Assembly: GCA_027923505.1 (NCBI GenBank)
Contig: BROI01000029.1
Location: forward strand, 186,001-250,000
DNA length: 64,000 bases
Source of the DNA: Mayamaea pseudoterrestris
Lineage: Eukaryota > Bacillariophyta > Bacillariophyceae > Sellaphorales > Sellaphoraceae
Direction: 5' to 3'
Shown here: in pieces, positions 11,357 through 21,759 of the stretch
How the letters are laid out: each line of letters opens with the position of its first letter
Position numbering within the stretch: the stretch's first letter is position 1
The notes under the pieces: generated by a model
Database searches by the model: none
What the model was told of the DNA's origin: nothing
What the model saw: only the letters and a program-made list of their open reading frames with translations
Program-made: the position numbers and the translations under genes

Positions 11357-11480
11357 TGCCAAAAACTTTGATATATTTCAAAGTTCTTGGCACTGTCCAT
11401 CCAAGTGTACTGCCAAAAACTTTGATTTTCAAAGTTATTGGCACTGTGTGCCAAAGTGTAGTGCCAAAAACTTTGATTTT
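11357..11480. repeat. Hairpin-forming repeats in the TRAPPC13 upstream region
   Basis: Two near-perfect inverted repeats lie at 11357-11392 and 11411-11443. Each has arms TGCCAAAAACTTTGA and its complement, with loops of a few bases. A third copy at 11462-11480 has only the left arm. They sit between the divergent TRAPPC13 and RGLE-motif genes, 130-280 bp from either start. Confidence 0.8.
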
Positions 11481-11639
11481 TGAACTGTAGGTCAGAGTGT
11501 AGCACCACATTCCCGATGGATAGGCGAAAACCGAAACGTTTGGACTTCTCGCTGGGACTTTTCGTGAACTCGTCCATCACTCGCTTGCATTCCCTTCACT
11601 CCTTCCTTCTGTCGTGGCCAGTACTTTTGGCTAGCAACC

Positions 11640-12365
11640 ATGAAGCAGCATCAGCTGCCTCATCATACCGGCAAGCCGTTTCTGCGACTTAGGACGGCTT
11701 TTGCTCGAGGCAACTCGGAGAGCTCGTTTGACGTGCAAGCCATACAACCCGCAAAGAAGGAATTGACGCCGTCAAACGTGGGCGAGCCAGTGACCGAAAC
11801 AAAGGCTGTTTCCTTTCGACTGGATTTGAATGAAGAATATACGGATACAAAAGAGCCTCGAAATTATGAGGAATGTAGAAGATGCTTTGTAAATGTGAGT
11901 ACATGGCATGGTTAACAGAACAGCTACTACGGTAGTCTCTGGCGCGCAATCTAATTCGGTCCGTTTTTCTCTTGCAGCGCGATGACTATCAGGCATTTGC
12001 TCGAGACTCTGCTCTTTGTATTGAAAGCTATCGTCGAACGGCGCAGCAGGGAAAGGAATGGACAGACGAAGACGGCGTCAGCAGTGTGCGCGGCCTGGAG
12101 GAATTCACAACGAGGATAAACCACCACCGATCGTCGGCTGCTATCTGCTATTCGACGCACACAACGGCAAGCTGTTTTGAAGGCGCAAGAGAAATTGAAA
12201 CAACGATCGATGAGCAATGATTTAATACAAGAGACTTTGCGCAAGATTTCAGTTAACTTGTCAAAGGATTCAGTTCACCAGGCGTTGGCACTGGCGCGTG
12301 ATGATGCACAGCAGAGATCGAGTCTGCGGACGAGGCTTTGGAAGACTCCATCCTTTAGAAAGTAG
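11640..12365 (+). CDS. RGLE-motif protein with an apparent frameshift
   Basis: Exon 1 (11640-11894) and exon 2 (from 11978) join in phase at a GTGAGT donor and TTGCAG acceptor. The product runs through VRGLEEFTT and then, in that frame, soon stops at 12218-12220. The rest of the expected domain is in another frame, ending at 12365: RRLLSAIRRTQRQAVLKAQE, then a segment ending in QALALARDDA. From memory, diatoms encode many proteins in which RGLE is followed by an Arg-rich helix, a VL-x2-Q segment and a terminal A-x3-A-x2-D motif. The two frames together match that layout. The switch must fall after the stop at 12117-12119 of the second frame, near an ACCACCACC run. No plausible intron fits there. 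It may be a sequence error, a recent pseudogene or true frameshifting. Function is unknown. Confidence 0.65.
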
Positions 12366-13077
12366 GAACTAAATTCTCATAACTAATAGACTATAGAGTA
12401 AGGCTTGTTTACAATGAATGATTGCATTATGTTCAGATGAATGGCCGGCCTGCATTCTGCAATTACAGTAGTAGTAGTTACTGCACTCATCGGTTTCGCT
12501 CGCGTCCCCCACAAATGACTCATCTTCTTCGCTTTCAATGTAGTACCACATCTCTTTGTAGGTTGTCGTGATGATCCACGTGAGGCTGTTGTCGTTTGAT
12601 ATGGCTCAAGGTATGGGCATTTGAAAAATTGAAAGGCATGGCGGCTGCTGGCTGAGACTGGTGACAAGTTATCACCAATCACATTGCAGTCCACTCAGAA
12701 CCAGCCAGTCAACTTATCTTGTAGCGCACCTGAGTTAGGAATGTTAGCACCTTTCTGGCTTGATTTGGGCATACACATAGCTCAAGGTATGGACATTTGA
12801 AAGGCTTGGCAGCTGCTGGCTGAGACTGGTGACAAGTTCATCAATCACCTTGCAGTCCACGGAGACACCAGACTTATTGTCTTTACTGCTTTTGTTTCAA
12901 ATGCGTTGCTATGACGCTACTGTCATTGCTCGTTACATCAGGATGTGGCGATGTTATTCGAGTCTACGGTTAGTACATTACAGTATACGAGATTAAACGG
13001 CATTCTTGCGTCATCGCAAACCAATTTCAATGTACTTTGACTTCGACATTTTTACATTGTACATAACCGTGTCGTTA
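12366..13077. other. Intergenic stretch holding only a direct repeat
   Basis: No coding or RNA gene is visible here. The stretch holds the two-copy direct repeat listed at 12602-12860, plus AT-rich unique sequence. Confidence 0.5.
12602..12860. repeat. Two-copy direct repeat of about 90 bp
   Basis: Copies lie at about 12602-12695 and 12779-12860. Both run from a GCTCAAGGTATGG start through GGCTGAGACTGGTGACAAGT to TTGCAGTCCAC. The second copy lacks about 12 bp in the middle. Confidence 0.8.
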
Positions 13078-13392
13078 CTATAGTCCCTTGGCTCTTGTCG
13101 TGTAGATATCAAAGTCCCTTGTAATGTACACGGGCGCAGAAAGCGGTCGCGTATTTTGGTAGGTTTGAATGGGCCGCAGCATGCTTCCTTCTCGAGAAAA
13201 CTCTCCCACAAGTAAGATGACAAATCCCAAAGCTACTTCCAGTAGAACGTCGGTTGGTGGACTCTCGGGGTCCGGAACGTTGGATGCACCAGATTCCAAG
13301 AGTTCTTGAACCAGCTCTCGATACGTCATGCAGCTGTAGGCAGCGTGAATGAATAACACGGCACCAGTGATGGAAAGGAGTTGTGAAGACAT
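13078..13392 (-). CDS. EMC5: ER membrane protein complex subunit 5 (EMC5/MMGT)
   Basis: This is a small gene of 104 residues starting at the ATG at 13392; an upstream GTG is in frame but not needed. The layout is that of EMC5: an N-terminal membrane helix containing AVLFIHAAYSCMTYREL, a short polar loop, PPTDVLLEVALGF beginning the second helix, then a GEFS motif corresponding to the GEF segment after the second helix of EMC5. In other eukaryotes EMC5 is a core subunit of the EMC insertase, which puts tail-anchored and polytopic proteins into the ER; it was earlier called a magnesium transporter (MMGT1). Length matches the family (about 105-130 residues). Confidence 0.8.
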   Translation of the reverse strand: MSSQLLSITGAVLFIHAAYSCMTYRELVQELLESGASNVPDPESPPTDVLLEVALGFVILLVGEFSREGSMLRPIQTYQNTRPLSAPVYITRDFDIYTTRAKGL

Positions 13393-13665
13393 GACCACTG
13401 TATGCGACGATTTGTGTATCCGTAAGGAAGGATGACGGGTGAATGGATGGCACGTTTTGCATTATCTGTTCTGCCATGGTCGATTGGAGGCCCTCATTAA
13501 TGAGCGTCGTATCGGTACTATTAATGTGTCACAGAAGTCACATCTCGCGAGCCAGCCGAGCTGCGCCAACTTCACTTCTTCCGCAAACGATTGGGAGTTT
13601 GATCGTCAAGCAAACAGACTCTAGCCATCCAACTCATAACGTCAGCCTCTGATTCTCCCGTTATC

Positions 13666-16600
13666 ATGGAGGAAGACTATGGTTTCGATCCTTATATGGA
13701 CGCTGCGGACGATGCGTCGGTAGGATCACTTGCCTACGTTGCAACGCCGTCGGCTTCCATTCGTCGCTCGAAAACGACGAGAAAGGGAGGCGCCACCAGC
13801 GACGACGACTCGCAGGACAGCACATCACCCGAGAACTTAGTGCGAAAACAGACTCGAGGCTTTCTTTGCTATAAGCGGATTATTATTGTACTCACTGTCG
13901 CGGGTGGAACTTTCTTGTCCATCTCGACCTATCGCCATTCGGATTTGAACGACGCTGCAATTTCAACTGGAATTGTCGCAGGCTTTTTTGTTGCGATTCT
14001 CTTGGCGTTTTGGAGGTACGATGTTCTCGTGAATCGACGCAACAAGTTCATCTTGGATATTGCCAAAAGATCGCGAAACATTGTCGACGAGCTTTTCCCT
14101 GGAGGCTTTCGTGATCGCTTGCTAAACCAAGATCAAAGTACGGAACGACGCGGGTCCAAGACGAACAGTGGGACAGATGGGGCTGATGATCCCTTTCCAA
14201 TTACAGACTTTGCGAAATTGACCAGAATGAATACACTGGCGAACCAACAGACACACTCCGAATTAGTTAACACTTCTGGCAAGGGTTCAACGGTGAAAAT
14301 CGTTTTGAAGGCAAATGGCGACAAAAAGTTGATTGCTCAAATGGTGCAGAACAGCACCAAGGATCAGCCAATGGCCGAGTTGTTCTCGAACACGACGGTC
14401 TTGTTTGCTGATATTGCTGGTAAGGTTACTATTATGGCATTCGCTCCTACGAATGATGCTTATTATATCTACTCATCAATTACCACTTTTCCGATCCAGG
14501 ATTTACGGCATGGTCGTCAGAGAGAGACCCGCCCGCAGTGTTCACATTGCTCGAGACGGCATATGCGGCGTTTGATGACATGGCAGAGAAACTCAAGGTC
14601 TTTAAGGTATGTAGCTAACTATTCATCAATGCATCTTGGTTGTTAGACGTAATAATCACGTTCATTTTCGCCTCTACCGGTAGGTTGAAACGATTGGCGA
14701 TTGCTACATGTGCGTAACTGGACTTCCCGAACCCGATGAGAATCACGCTGTGAACATGGCTCGATTCGCATATCAGATCGTGACCAAGATGGAAAGTATC
14801 TGTCTCGAGCTTGAAGGGTACGTGAGGTATAAATTAGCCACTGGTCTTTCAACGACTCTCACTCACACATGTGCCAATGTAGAAAACTCGGTCCGGGGAC
14901 GGAAGTGTTGGCAATGCGGGTCGGTTGCCACTCCGGACCAGTTACAGCGGGGGTGCTGCGAAACCAGAAAAGCCGCTTCCAGGTAAGCACGAGACTCGTC
15001 TTTACAATTTGTTTGTAACGGAACGGGCGATGGATCCGACATCTCACAACGTACACTATTTTCGGACAGCTCTTTGGTGACACTGTAAACACTGCTTCCC
15101 GCATGGAATCAACCGGTCAAAAGGGCTGCATACAGGTTAGTGAAGATACGGCAGTACTCTTAAAGCAGGCTGGGAAAGCGCACTGGGTGCAGGAGCGTCT
15201 GGATCGGGTGCAAGCAAAGGGCAAGGGGAAGATGCAGACTTACTGGCTGGATCCACGCAACGGACGCGGTGGTGAAGTGCGCAGTGCAATCTCTTCCGAC
15301 GATGAGGGACCTAATGTGGATGAGAGCGATAATGTCCAACAGGCACTTCCTCCTCGGCAGAGTAGGATTCGCCGACATAATACTCTGGCAAACTCTCGTA
15401 GACCTTTTACGGCGAGGGATCCGAGCATAGCGAAAATTTCCAATATCATGACAGACGATCGCAAAAATCGGCTAATTGATTGGACTGCCGATGTTTTACT
15501 ACATCATTTAGAAAACGTGGTCAAGTGTCGGGTTGCGCCTAACTCAGCAACAACCAAGTCTATCAAAACGGTCGATTACTCAAAGGAAACGGGCGAGCTT
15601 CCTCCAATATTTGACTCAGTAACAGAAATCCTTTCTATGCCAAAATTTGATCCTTATGCAGTGCGGCGCTGCCACGACGAACTGCCTGGCGGAGCATTGG
15701 AGGGGTTGCGGGAAGTCGTGCGCGAATTTGTCTCTGAAATCGCCAACCTATACAATGACAACAGTTTCCATTGCTTCGAACATGCCGGTCACGTCACGTT
15801 AGCCATGGACAAGCTGATAGCTCGCATGTCATCTACCGCTCAAACGGACCAGGAGCTGCATGAAAGGACATTTGGTCTGAGCAGCGACTTTATTTCACGT
15901 TTCGCACTTGTGTTTGCGGCATTCATCCATGACGTTGGCCATCCTGGCGTAACCAATGCTCAGTTAATCGCTGAAGATGATCCCATGGCTCGGAAATTTA
16001 ATGACAAATCCATCGTAGAGCAGCATTCGTTTGAAATAGCCTGGCGAGTGTTAATGAAACCACGTTATCGCGTCTTTCGCGAGCAAATTTATTGCACGAA
16101 CGCGGAAAGGAAGCGCTTCAGACAGGTCTTGATCAACGCCGTTATGGCGACGGACATTTCAGATCGAAGTCTATTGCAGCAGCGTGCCCTTCGTTGGGAA
16201 AAAGCATTCAAAAAGGTTGACAGTGACCATATGCATACGTCGCAGGAAAGCGGCAGAAACCGAGTGACGCGGGATGCTGACAATCGCAAGGCAACCGTCG
16301 TCATTGACACGCTCATGCAGCTTGCCGACGTTGCGCATACTCTTCAGCACTGGAACATATACCGCAAATGGAATGAAAAGCTTTTTAATGAAGTCATGTT
16401 GGCATGGAAGCATGGACGCATGTCGGTGAGCCCAATGAAAGAAGGAATGTGGTATAAAGGCGATCTTGCCTTTTTTGACTACTTTGTCATTCCACTTGCG
16501 CAAAGACTTCTTGAATGCGGCATCTTCGGAAGCAGCGGTAGTCAATATTTAGCGTTTGCTATTGCGAATAAAAAACAATGGGAGCAGGTTGGGCCCGAGA

Positions 16601-16989
16601 GTGTGAGCCGTATGATCGGATCATTCAAGACTATGCATGATAAAGAGCTGTCCGAGGCCGACAATGACGCTAACACCATCGAGCAAATGGTTTTGTTGAC
16701 CATGGGACGAGTAACCGAGGAGAAGTCGTGTGAGAAATCCATTGTTGAACTTGTTGTTGAACAACTTGTCACTCGGCAATCCACAAAGAGAATGAAGAGC
16801 AACGTCGCGACGGACATTGACTTCAATACTTCATCCAAAGAATGGGTTTCAAAAGATCCTTTGAGAGGAAGTGGAGTCGAGTCGTCAGCCTTCACATATG
16901 GCGATAGTGTTGCAAGTGTAGCCCTTACCAGTATGGGTGACGAGAATTTGGTTATTCGCGGGGACATTTCGAATGCTAGTAGTTTATGA
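13666..16989 (+). CDS. Membrane nucleotide cyclase fused to a cyclic-nucleotide phosphodiesterase
   Basis: Five exons (13666-14419, 14500-14606, 14684-14817, 14883-14982, 15070-16989) encode 1004 residues; each junction restores a conserved motif. Two membrane helices (about 68-90 and 105-125) precede a class III cyclase domain (about 240-415). It has metal-binding D249 (LFADIAGFT) and D293 (VETIGDCYM), and the catalytic pair N372 and R376 (NTASR). The glutamate in VETIGD is guanylate-cyclase-like, but the partner position (RFQLFG) has Gln where guanylate cyclases have Cys, so base choice is open. A PDEase_I domain follows (about 560-870) with its HD-type metal ligands H603, H652, D653 and the HDVGHPG signature. 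Only two membrane helices are seen and no large extracellular domain. I infer one chain that both makes and destroys cAMP or cGMP. Confidence 0.9.
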
Positions 16990-17390
16990 GTCAACGACTG
17001 GATGTGTAAAGCAAAAACTAGTTTTAATAATTCTCTTTATCGGATGTAGCCAAGTTACGTTGAAGATGGTCAGTGATTGGTTTTCGTCCAACGTTGCGTC
17101 GCGGTCGCGGTCAAAACTCCGTATGTCTCCCGTCATGGTTTTGCCTTCCATAAGCAGACTATTTGTATTGTCTATGCTCCATGCATAGTACGTCAAAATA
17201 AAAAGAGTCCGCAGTGATATGTGGATCGTAGAAGCAAATCTCGGCGTCGGGACAACGACCTTCTTCGTGCAAGCGAACGCCGAAAAAGATCGCACGCATG
17301 CCCCGTCTGCTAACCTCGCAAAGTTTCACATTAGTAATTCATACCAAACAATTTACAAGTAGCTATAGCTTTGTTTCATGATTAAAATAA
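16990..17390. other. Intergenic stretch between convergent genes, nothing seen
   Basis: This is the shared 3' region of the cyclase-PDE and GDT1 genes. No repeats, RNA genes or supported coding frames were found. Confidence 0.5.
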
Positions 17391-18569
17391 CTAGAAAATA
17401 CCAAGACCAGTCGTGACAGCAAACACAATGAACAAGCTACCTCCGATGAAACCCAATGCTCGCTCCGAAACATACTTTGCCAAGACGGCGCCTCCCGACA
17501 CGGCAATCCCAGTCGCCAAGGCATGCGCTGCAATGGCTCCTCCAGCAACAGCCACGGGGTTTTGTGCGGCGCTTAGAGCAATCGTTGACAGAAAGCTTCG
17601 GTCACCAAACTCGGCGGCAAAGACGAGCGCGAAAATACTGGCCAATTGTCCCCACGGCGTTACTTGCTTGACGCTTTCGGAACCTTCCACTGCTTCCTGC
17701 GCATCGGCAAACTCCTCGTCCATGGTGGATGCGCCTGGTTCCATGTCAAAGGCTTCCTTGAGCGTCTTGATACCAAAGAACAAAAAGGCCAAGCATGCGG
17801 CAACATCATCCAGAGGAAATCCATTGGCAAAACCATCAGGAACGGCGTGAAAGATTTGTCCAATTCCCACTGACACTAGCGTCATGGCAGCCAGTGCCGC
17901 CATGGAACCTAGGAATGAAATGAGACGCGAAGTCTTGGCGCTCAATAAACCGGCAATGAAGAATGTCTTGTCTCCAATTTCCGATAGAAATACAAGAGAA
18001 AATGCTTGATAAAAACCAGTTTCACTCAAACTGGATAGCCATGCGGGAGTGGCAGCGACGCCAGGCAAGTTGATAGCGTTGGCAGCTGGTGCAATGAGGG
18101 ATGATGCGGCGGTGGATAGAATGACTGCCATGGCCATGGACATTGTTTTGCTTGCCATGCTGGTGGAAGAGCGAGTCGATATCGCAGCTGATGCAGATGA
18201 TTCAGTTAGCCGGGGTTCTGATTCTTCCGGCTTGCTCATTGTCAGCCGTGGCTGTTGTTGCCGCGACATGCGTGACGGCGCAGCTAAATGAGTTGATGAA
18301 ACGGCGTTATTTGATGATGCACGAGATGTATGCAAAGGTTGCATTGAACTTGAATATGAGAAGAAGGCGGGTTAGATGAATCTTAAAAGGCATTTCGTCT
18401 CTCAATGAAACAAAAATGCCACTTCAATTAAACCATATCGGATCATGATCATGGAGTGGCCAATCGGTGGTGCAGAAAACATGAGAATGACTTACCTAAA
18501 GCCTCGTGCTGTCGATACAAGCAGCAAGCCTGCTAATATGCGAGTCATTCTGATGGCAAACGATTTCAT
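17391..18569 (-). CDS. GDT1/PAM71-family (UPF0016) plastid cation transporter
   Basis: Two exons, 18496-18569 and 17391-18348, encode 343 residues. The short first exon (24 codons plus 2 bases) ends at a GTAAGT donor. It supplies a signal peptide with an ARGF cleavage motif, typical of diatom plastid targeting; without it the protein would lack one. The transporter core has the two family signatures SEIGDKT (E148) and AEFGDRS (E271), each in the first helix of a three-helix repeat. A second hydrophobic segment ending in AANA precedes the core. Family members (PAM71/CMT1 in plants, TMEM165 in animals) move Mn2+ or Ca2+ against protons. In plastids they supply Mn2+ for the oxygen-evolving complex. 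Family and targeting are well supported; the membrane (envelope or thylakoid) is not. Confidence 0.9.
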
Positions 18570-18900
18570 TCTGCTGTACTTGGTCGCTTCCAATGAGGCG
18601 TCAGAGGTGCAAATGGCTCATGGTCGAAATTGACGACGGCGTTTGGATTTGCGACGATGGGCGCAAACGTCATGAGTCACGAGCGGACAACGATTCAATC
18701 GTACGTCTTCGTCCGTTTCTAAATTTTGACTGCTTGTGTGACCTAATAAGAGAGAGCACGACCTAACTGTAAATTAGTTTAGGTCAAATTCAAGTTGTCA
18801 CTTTATAGTTTGTCAAAGATGGCTGTTGAATGAAGTTATTAATTGAGACAGCCTATGCTATGCATTGGAAGGTCAGATCCTTGCAGTTTGTAGGTTTTTG

Positions 18901-19860
18901 CCATGGCAGCCAGGCTGGTGGATACTGGGGTGATAGTCGCCCCAGCATTGGATCAAAATGTCATCCGACATCATAGGAAACAGGTTAATTGGCTTAGCAG
19001 GCAAGGTTGATGATCCTGTAGCCAAAACATGGTGCACTGCTAGCAAATTCAACAACTTGTGCGGAGTCTCATGGCACAATGCTGCGTTCCACACCACAAT
19101 TGACATGACTAATGGTCGAATTGTTTCAAATGTATTTTGATTACAATATTCTCGGGTCTGCAGGCCCTTCTGGCAGTCTGTGTACTAGGTGAGGTGCACA
19201 AATGGCAGATCCAACTAGTTATTGGATCTGCCGAGTCTCACCATGGCAGCCAGGCTGGTGGATATTGGGGTGATATTCACCCCAGCATTGGATCAAAATG
19301 TCAACATACATCATTGGAAACAGGTTAATTGGCTTAGCAGGCAAGGCTGATGACCCTGTAGCCAAAGCATGGTGCACTGCTAGCACATTCAACAACTTGT
19401 TGAATGTGCGGAGTCTCATGGCAAAATGCTGCATTCCACACCACAATTGACATGACTATGGGTCGAATTGTATCATATGTAATTTGGTTTCAATATTCTC
19501 GGGTCTGCAGGCCCTTCTGGCAGTCTGTATACCAGGTGAGGTGCACCACTAGCAGATCCAACAAGTTATTGGATCTGCCGAGTCTCACCATGACAGCCAG
19601 GCTGGTGGATACTGGGGTGATAGTTGCCCCAGCATTGGATCAAAAAGTCAACCAACATCATTGGATACAGGTTAATTGGCTTAGCAGGCAAGGCAGATGA
19701 TCCTGTAGCCAAAGCATGGTGCACTACTAGCACATTCAACAACTTGTTGAATGTGCGGAGTCTCATGGCACAATACTGCGTTCCACACCACAATTGACAT
19801 GACTAATGGTCGAATTGTTTCAAATGTATTTTGATTACAATATTCTCGGGTCTGCAGGCG
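18901..19860. repeat. Three tandem copies of an about 345-bp repeat with internal palindromes
   Basis: Units begin at about 18901, 19241 and 19588, each opening with CCATGRCAGCCAGGCTGG; the last ends near 19858. Between units is a palindrome, GGCAGATCCA and its complement (19204-19232). Units 2 and 3 also carry a palindrome of about 25 bp (19384-19408, 19731-19755) whose right half is missing from unit 1. Similar minus-strand frames of about 75 codons recur in each unit; I treat them as non-coding. Confidence 0.9.
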
Positions 19861-19898
19861 CTAGGCCAAGAAACAGCGGTAGATCACTAGGACTTATG

Positions 19899-20141
19899 AC
19901 TGCGTATATCTTATCTAGTCCTGCAATCATCAGTGCCTACATCTGTTATTAATGCAGAATCGCACTCATCAGATGAAGTCCGAAATCGTTAAAAGTCAAG
20001 GCACATTATGTGTCTGCGTATATCTTATCTAGTCCTGGAATCAGCGGTGCCTACATCTTGTTATCGATGCAGAATCGCACTCATTTATATTCCGGCTAAG
20101 ATGAAGTCCGAAATCGTTAAAAGTCAAGGCACATTATGTGT
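19899..20141. repeat. Two tandem copies of an about 120-bp repeat
   Basis: Copies start at about 19899 and 20013 with CTGCGTATATCTTATCTAGT and end with AAGGCACATTATGTGT. The second carries an extra segment of about 15 bp. They lie directly downstream of the 345-bp repeat array. Confidence 0.85.
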
Positions 20142-20159
20142 TGCTGTTTTGCTATAAAT

Positions 20160-20794
20160 TCACGTCAACGATGCCTTTCTCTTTTTGCCCTTTTTCTTCT
20201 TTGATTGAACAAGTGGCACCAAGTCAAAGTTCAAGTCAATGAGCTTACCGCCAGCAACTTTGACTGGATCTTCACTTGGAAGACTGTCGGCCGTTGCGTT
20301 GGCGAATGCTTCTCCCCATTGGCGCACCATTTCGGCAATATGCTCGAGAAAGTCGTTTGATCCGTCGGGAAAGGGAGACACACCAAGAAAGTGGCCTTCA
20401 GATTTTATCTTGCCGTTGCGGACATTGTATTCGGCTGGAAACTCCAAGGGCTTTGAAGCATCATCAACTCGCTTGAAGGAGGGATCACGTTCTCGCTCCA
20501 CCCATAAGCCTCTGTTTCGAGCGCGGTCGGCAAGCAGCTCCGAAAATGATTCATATATTCCAGTGCTTGTCCGATATACTTCCTCCACAGCTGCTAGTGC
20601 TCGCCTCCCATCATCCGAATCACATACTCGACACTTTGTTCGAGCGGCGCCTCGAAGCATGGCAGCGACTTGAAAGGTTCGCATTTCAAGTTTACTCCAA
20701 TACTTGAACAATAGAGCTTGCTTGATGCCCGCATGATCATGTCAACCATGCCGTTCTCGACATTCTGCGTGACGGCCAGGTCAAAATCTACCAT
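20160..20794 (-). CDS. Unknown protein with a Lys-rich tail; N-terminal frame uncertain
   Basis: The main frame runs from about 20711 to 20160. It encodes CRVCDSDDG, a Trp/Arg-rich middle, a segment ending in LIDLNFDLVPLV, and a basic tail KKKKGKKRK resembling a nuclear signal. The first in-frame ATG is at 20684. An overlapping frame starting with ATG at 20794 (MVDFDLAVTQNVENGMVD) also looks protein-like and runs 66 codons to 20594. I could not join them with a convincing intron. Either a frameshift separates a true N-terminus from the body, or the short frame is chance. I recognise no family. The gene abuts the tandem repeats, which may have damaged its surroundings. Confidence 0.45.
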
Positions 20795-21009
20795 ACATAT
20801 AGATATAGCTACATTAAATTAGATAAACCGAGACAAATGATAATGTTGACTAGTTATAATACCGTTCAAGCGTACCTAAAAGAACAGGAGAGCAAGCTGC
20901 AGCATAAAAAATCCTTGGGTCGCGCTCCACTCCACCGCGCATTGACCAAACGAACACAGTCAAGCAAACAGAACAACCGCTTGCCGTCAAATCTTTCCAA
21001 GCTTCCAGC

Positions 21010-21444
21010 TTACTCTTCTCCTTCCTTGGTAATCTCCACCGAAGAAGTATCCTTATCGGTCTTGGCCGAGGAATCCGTCGCCGCCTCATCATCGGGCTTC
21101 TCACCGTCATTGGCTTCCAAGAAGGCAACTTTCTTGTTGCTCTCAGGAGCGTCCGCCGGCTGCGGATCAGGGCTGGAGCGCTTCTTCTCGGTCGGAGAGC
21201 CTTCCTTCTTCTCCGGGGAGGCAAGCTTCTCCTCCTTGGCTGGACTGGATTCGTCCGTCTTGGCAACATCATCGATCAAATCCTTCTTGCTCGCATCCTC
21301 GTCCTTGTCCTCGGACTCGAGTTCCTCCTTGGTCGCCGCAGGCTCGTCCTCCTTCTTTTCTTCAATGAGCACCTCCTTCTTGCTGTCCGTCGCGACCTCG
21401 ATGGTCTCCGCCAAGGCCTTGTTGTCAGTGGTTTCAGTCGTCAT
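21010..21444 (-). CDS. Highly charged Glu/Lys/Ser-rich protein, unknown function
   Basis: The ATG at 21444 opens a frame of 144 residues, made almost entirely of Glu, Lys, Asp, Ser, Thr and Ala, with runs such as EEKKEDEPAATKEELE and SPEKKEGSPTEKKRSS. It has no hydrophobic core and is probably disordered. The opposite strand is also open (20837-21466), but that reads as a Ser-rich mirror of the acidic codons and is less credible. No family is recognised. The frame extends upstream of the ATG through a TTG to 21531; a 5' intron cannot be excluded. Confidence 0.55.
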   Translation of the reverse strand: MTTETTDNKALAETIEVATDSKKEVLIEEKKEDEPAATKEELESEDKDEDASKKDLIDDVAKTDESSPAKEEKLASPEKKEGSPTEKKRSSPDPQPADAPESNKKVAFLEANDGEKPDDEAATDSSAKTDKDTSSVEITKEGEE

Positions 21445-21759
21445 GGTAGTGGTGGAGTTGCTGTAGCCGGAGCGGATCACGAATTTGTGAACTCGGTGAG
21501 TGAATCGTCTCGTACTCGCAAGTGAGCGCAAGGCGTAGCTTGCGTGGAAATCCTACCAGAACATAACAAAAAACGCTAATGAGTGCAAAAATGACGTTAG
21601 CTATGTACCATTGTGGTCGTCATTTTTAGTGAAACGTATATGAATGCTTTTCAAAACAGTTTTAGACCTTGTACGATATATGTTTATCTTGCTAGCATCT
21701 ATACATTACAAGAATTGCCTAGTTACACAATTCACTAATTCACTAAAATAAGTTGCACC

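Noticed and set aside
18873-19793. Three similar minus-strand frames of about 75 codons
   Set aside because: They follow from the tandem repeat; there is no start context, motif or sign of selection visible.
20837-21466. Long plus-strand frame of 209 codons
   Set aside because: It is a Ser-rich mirror of the acidic Lys/Glu-rich minus-strand gene.
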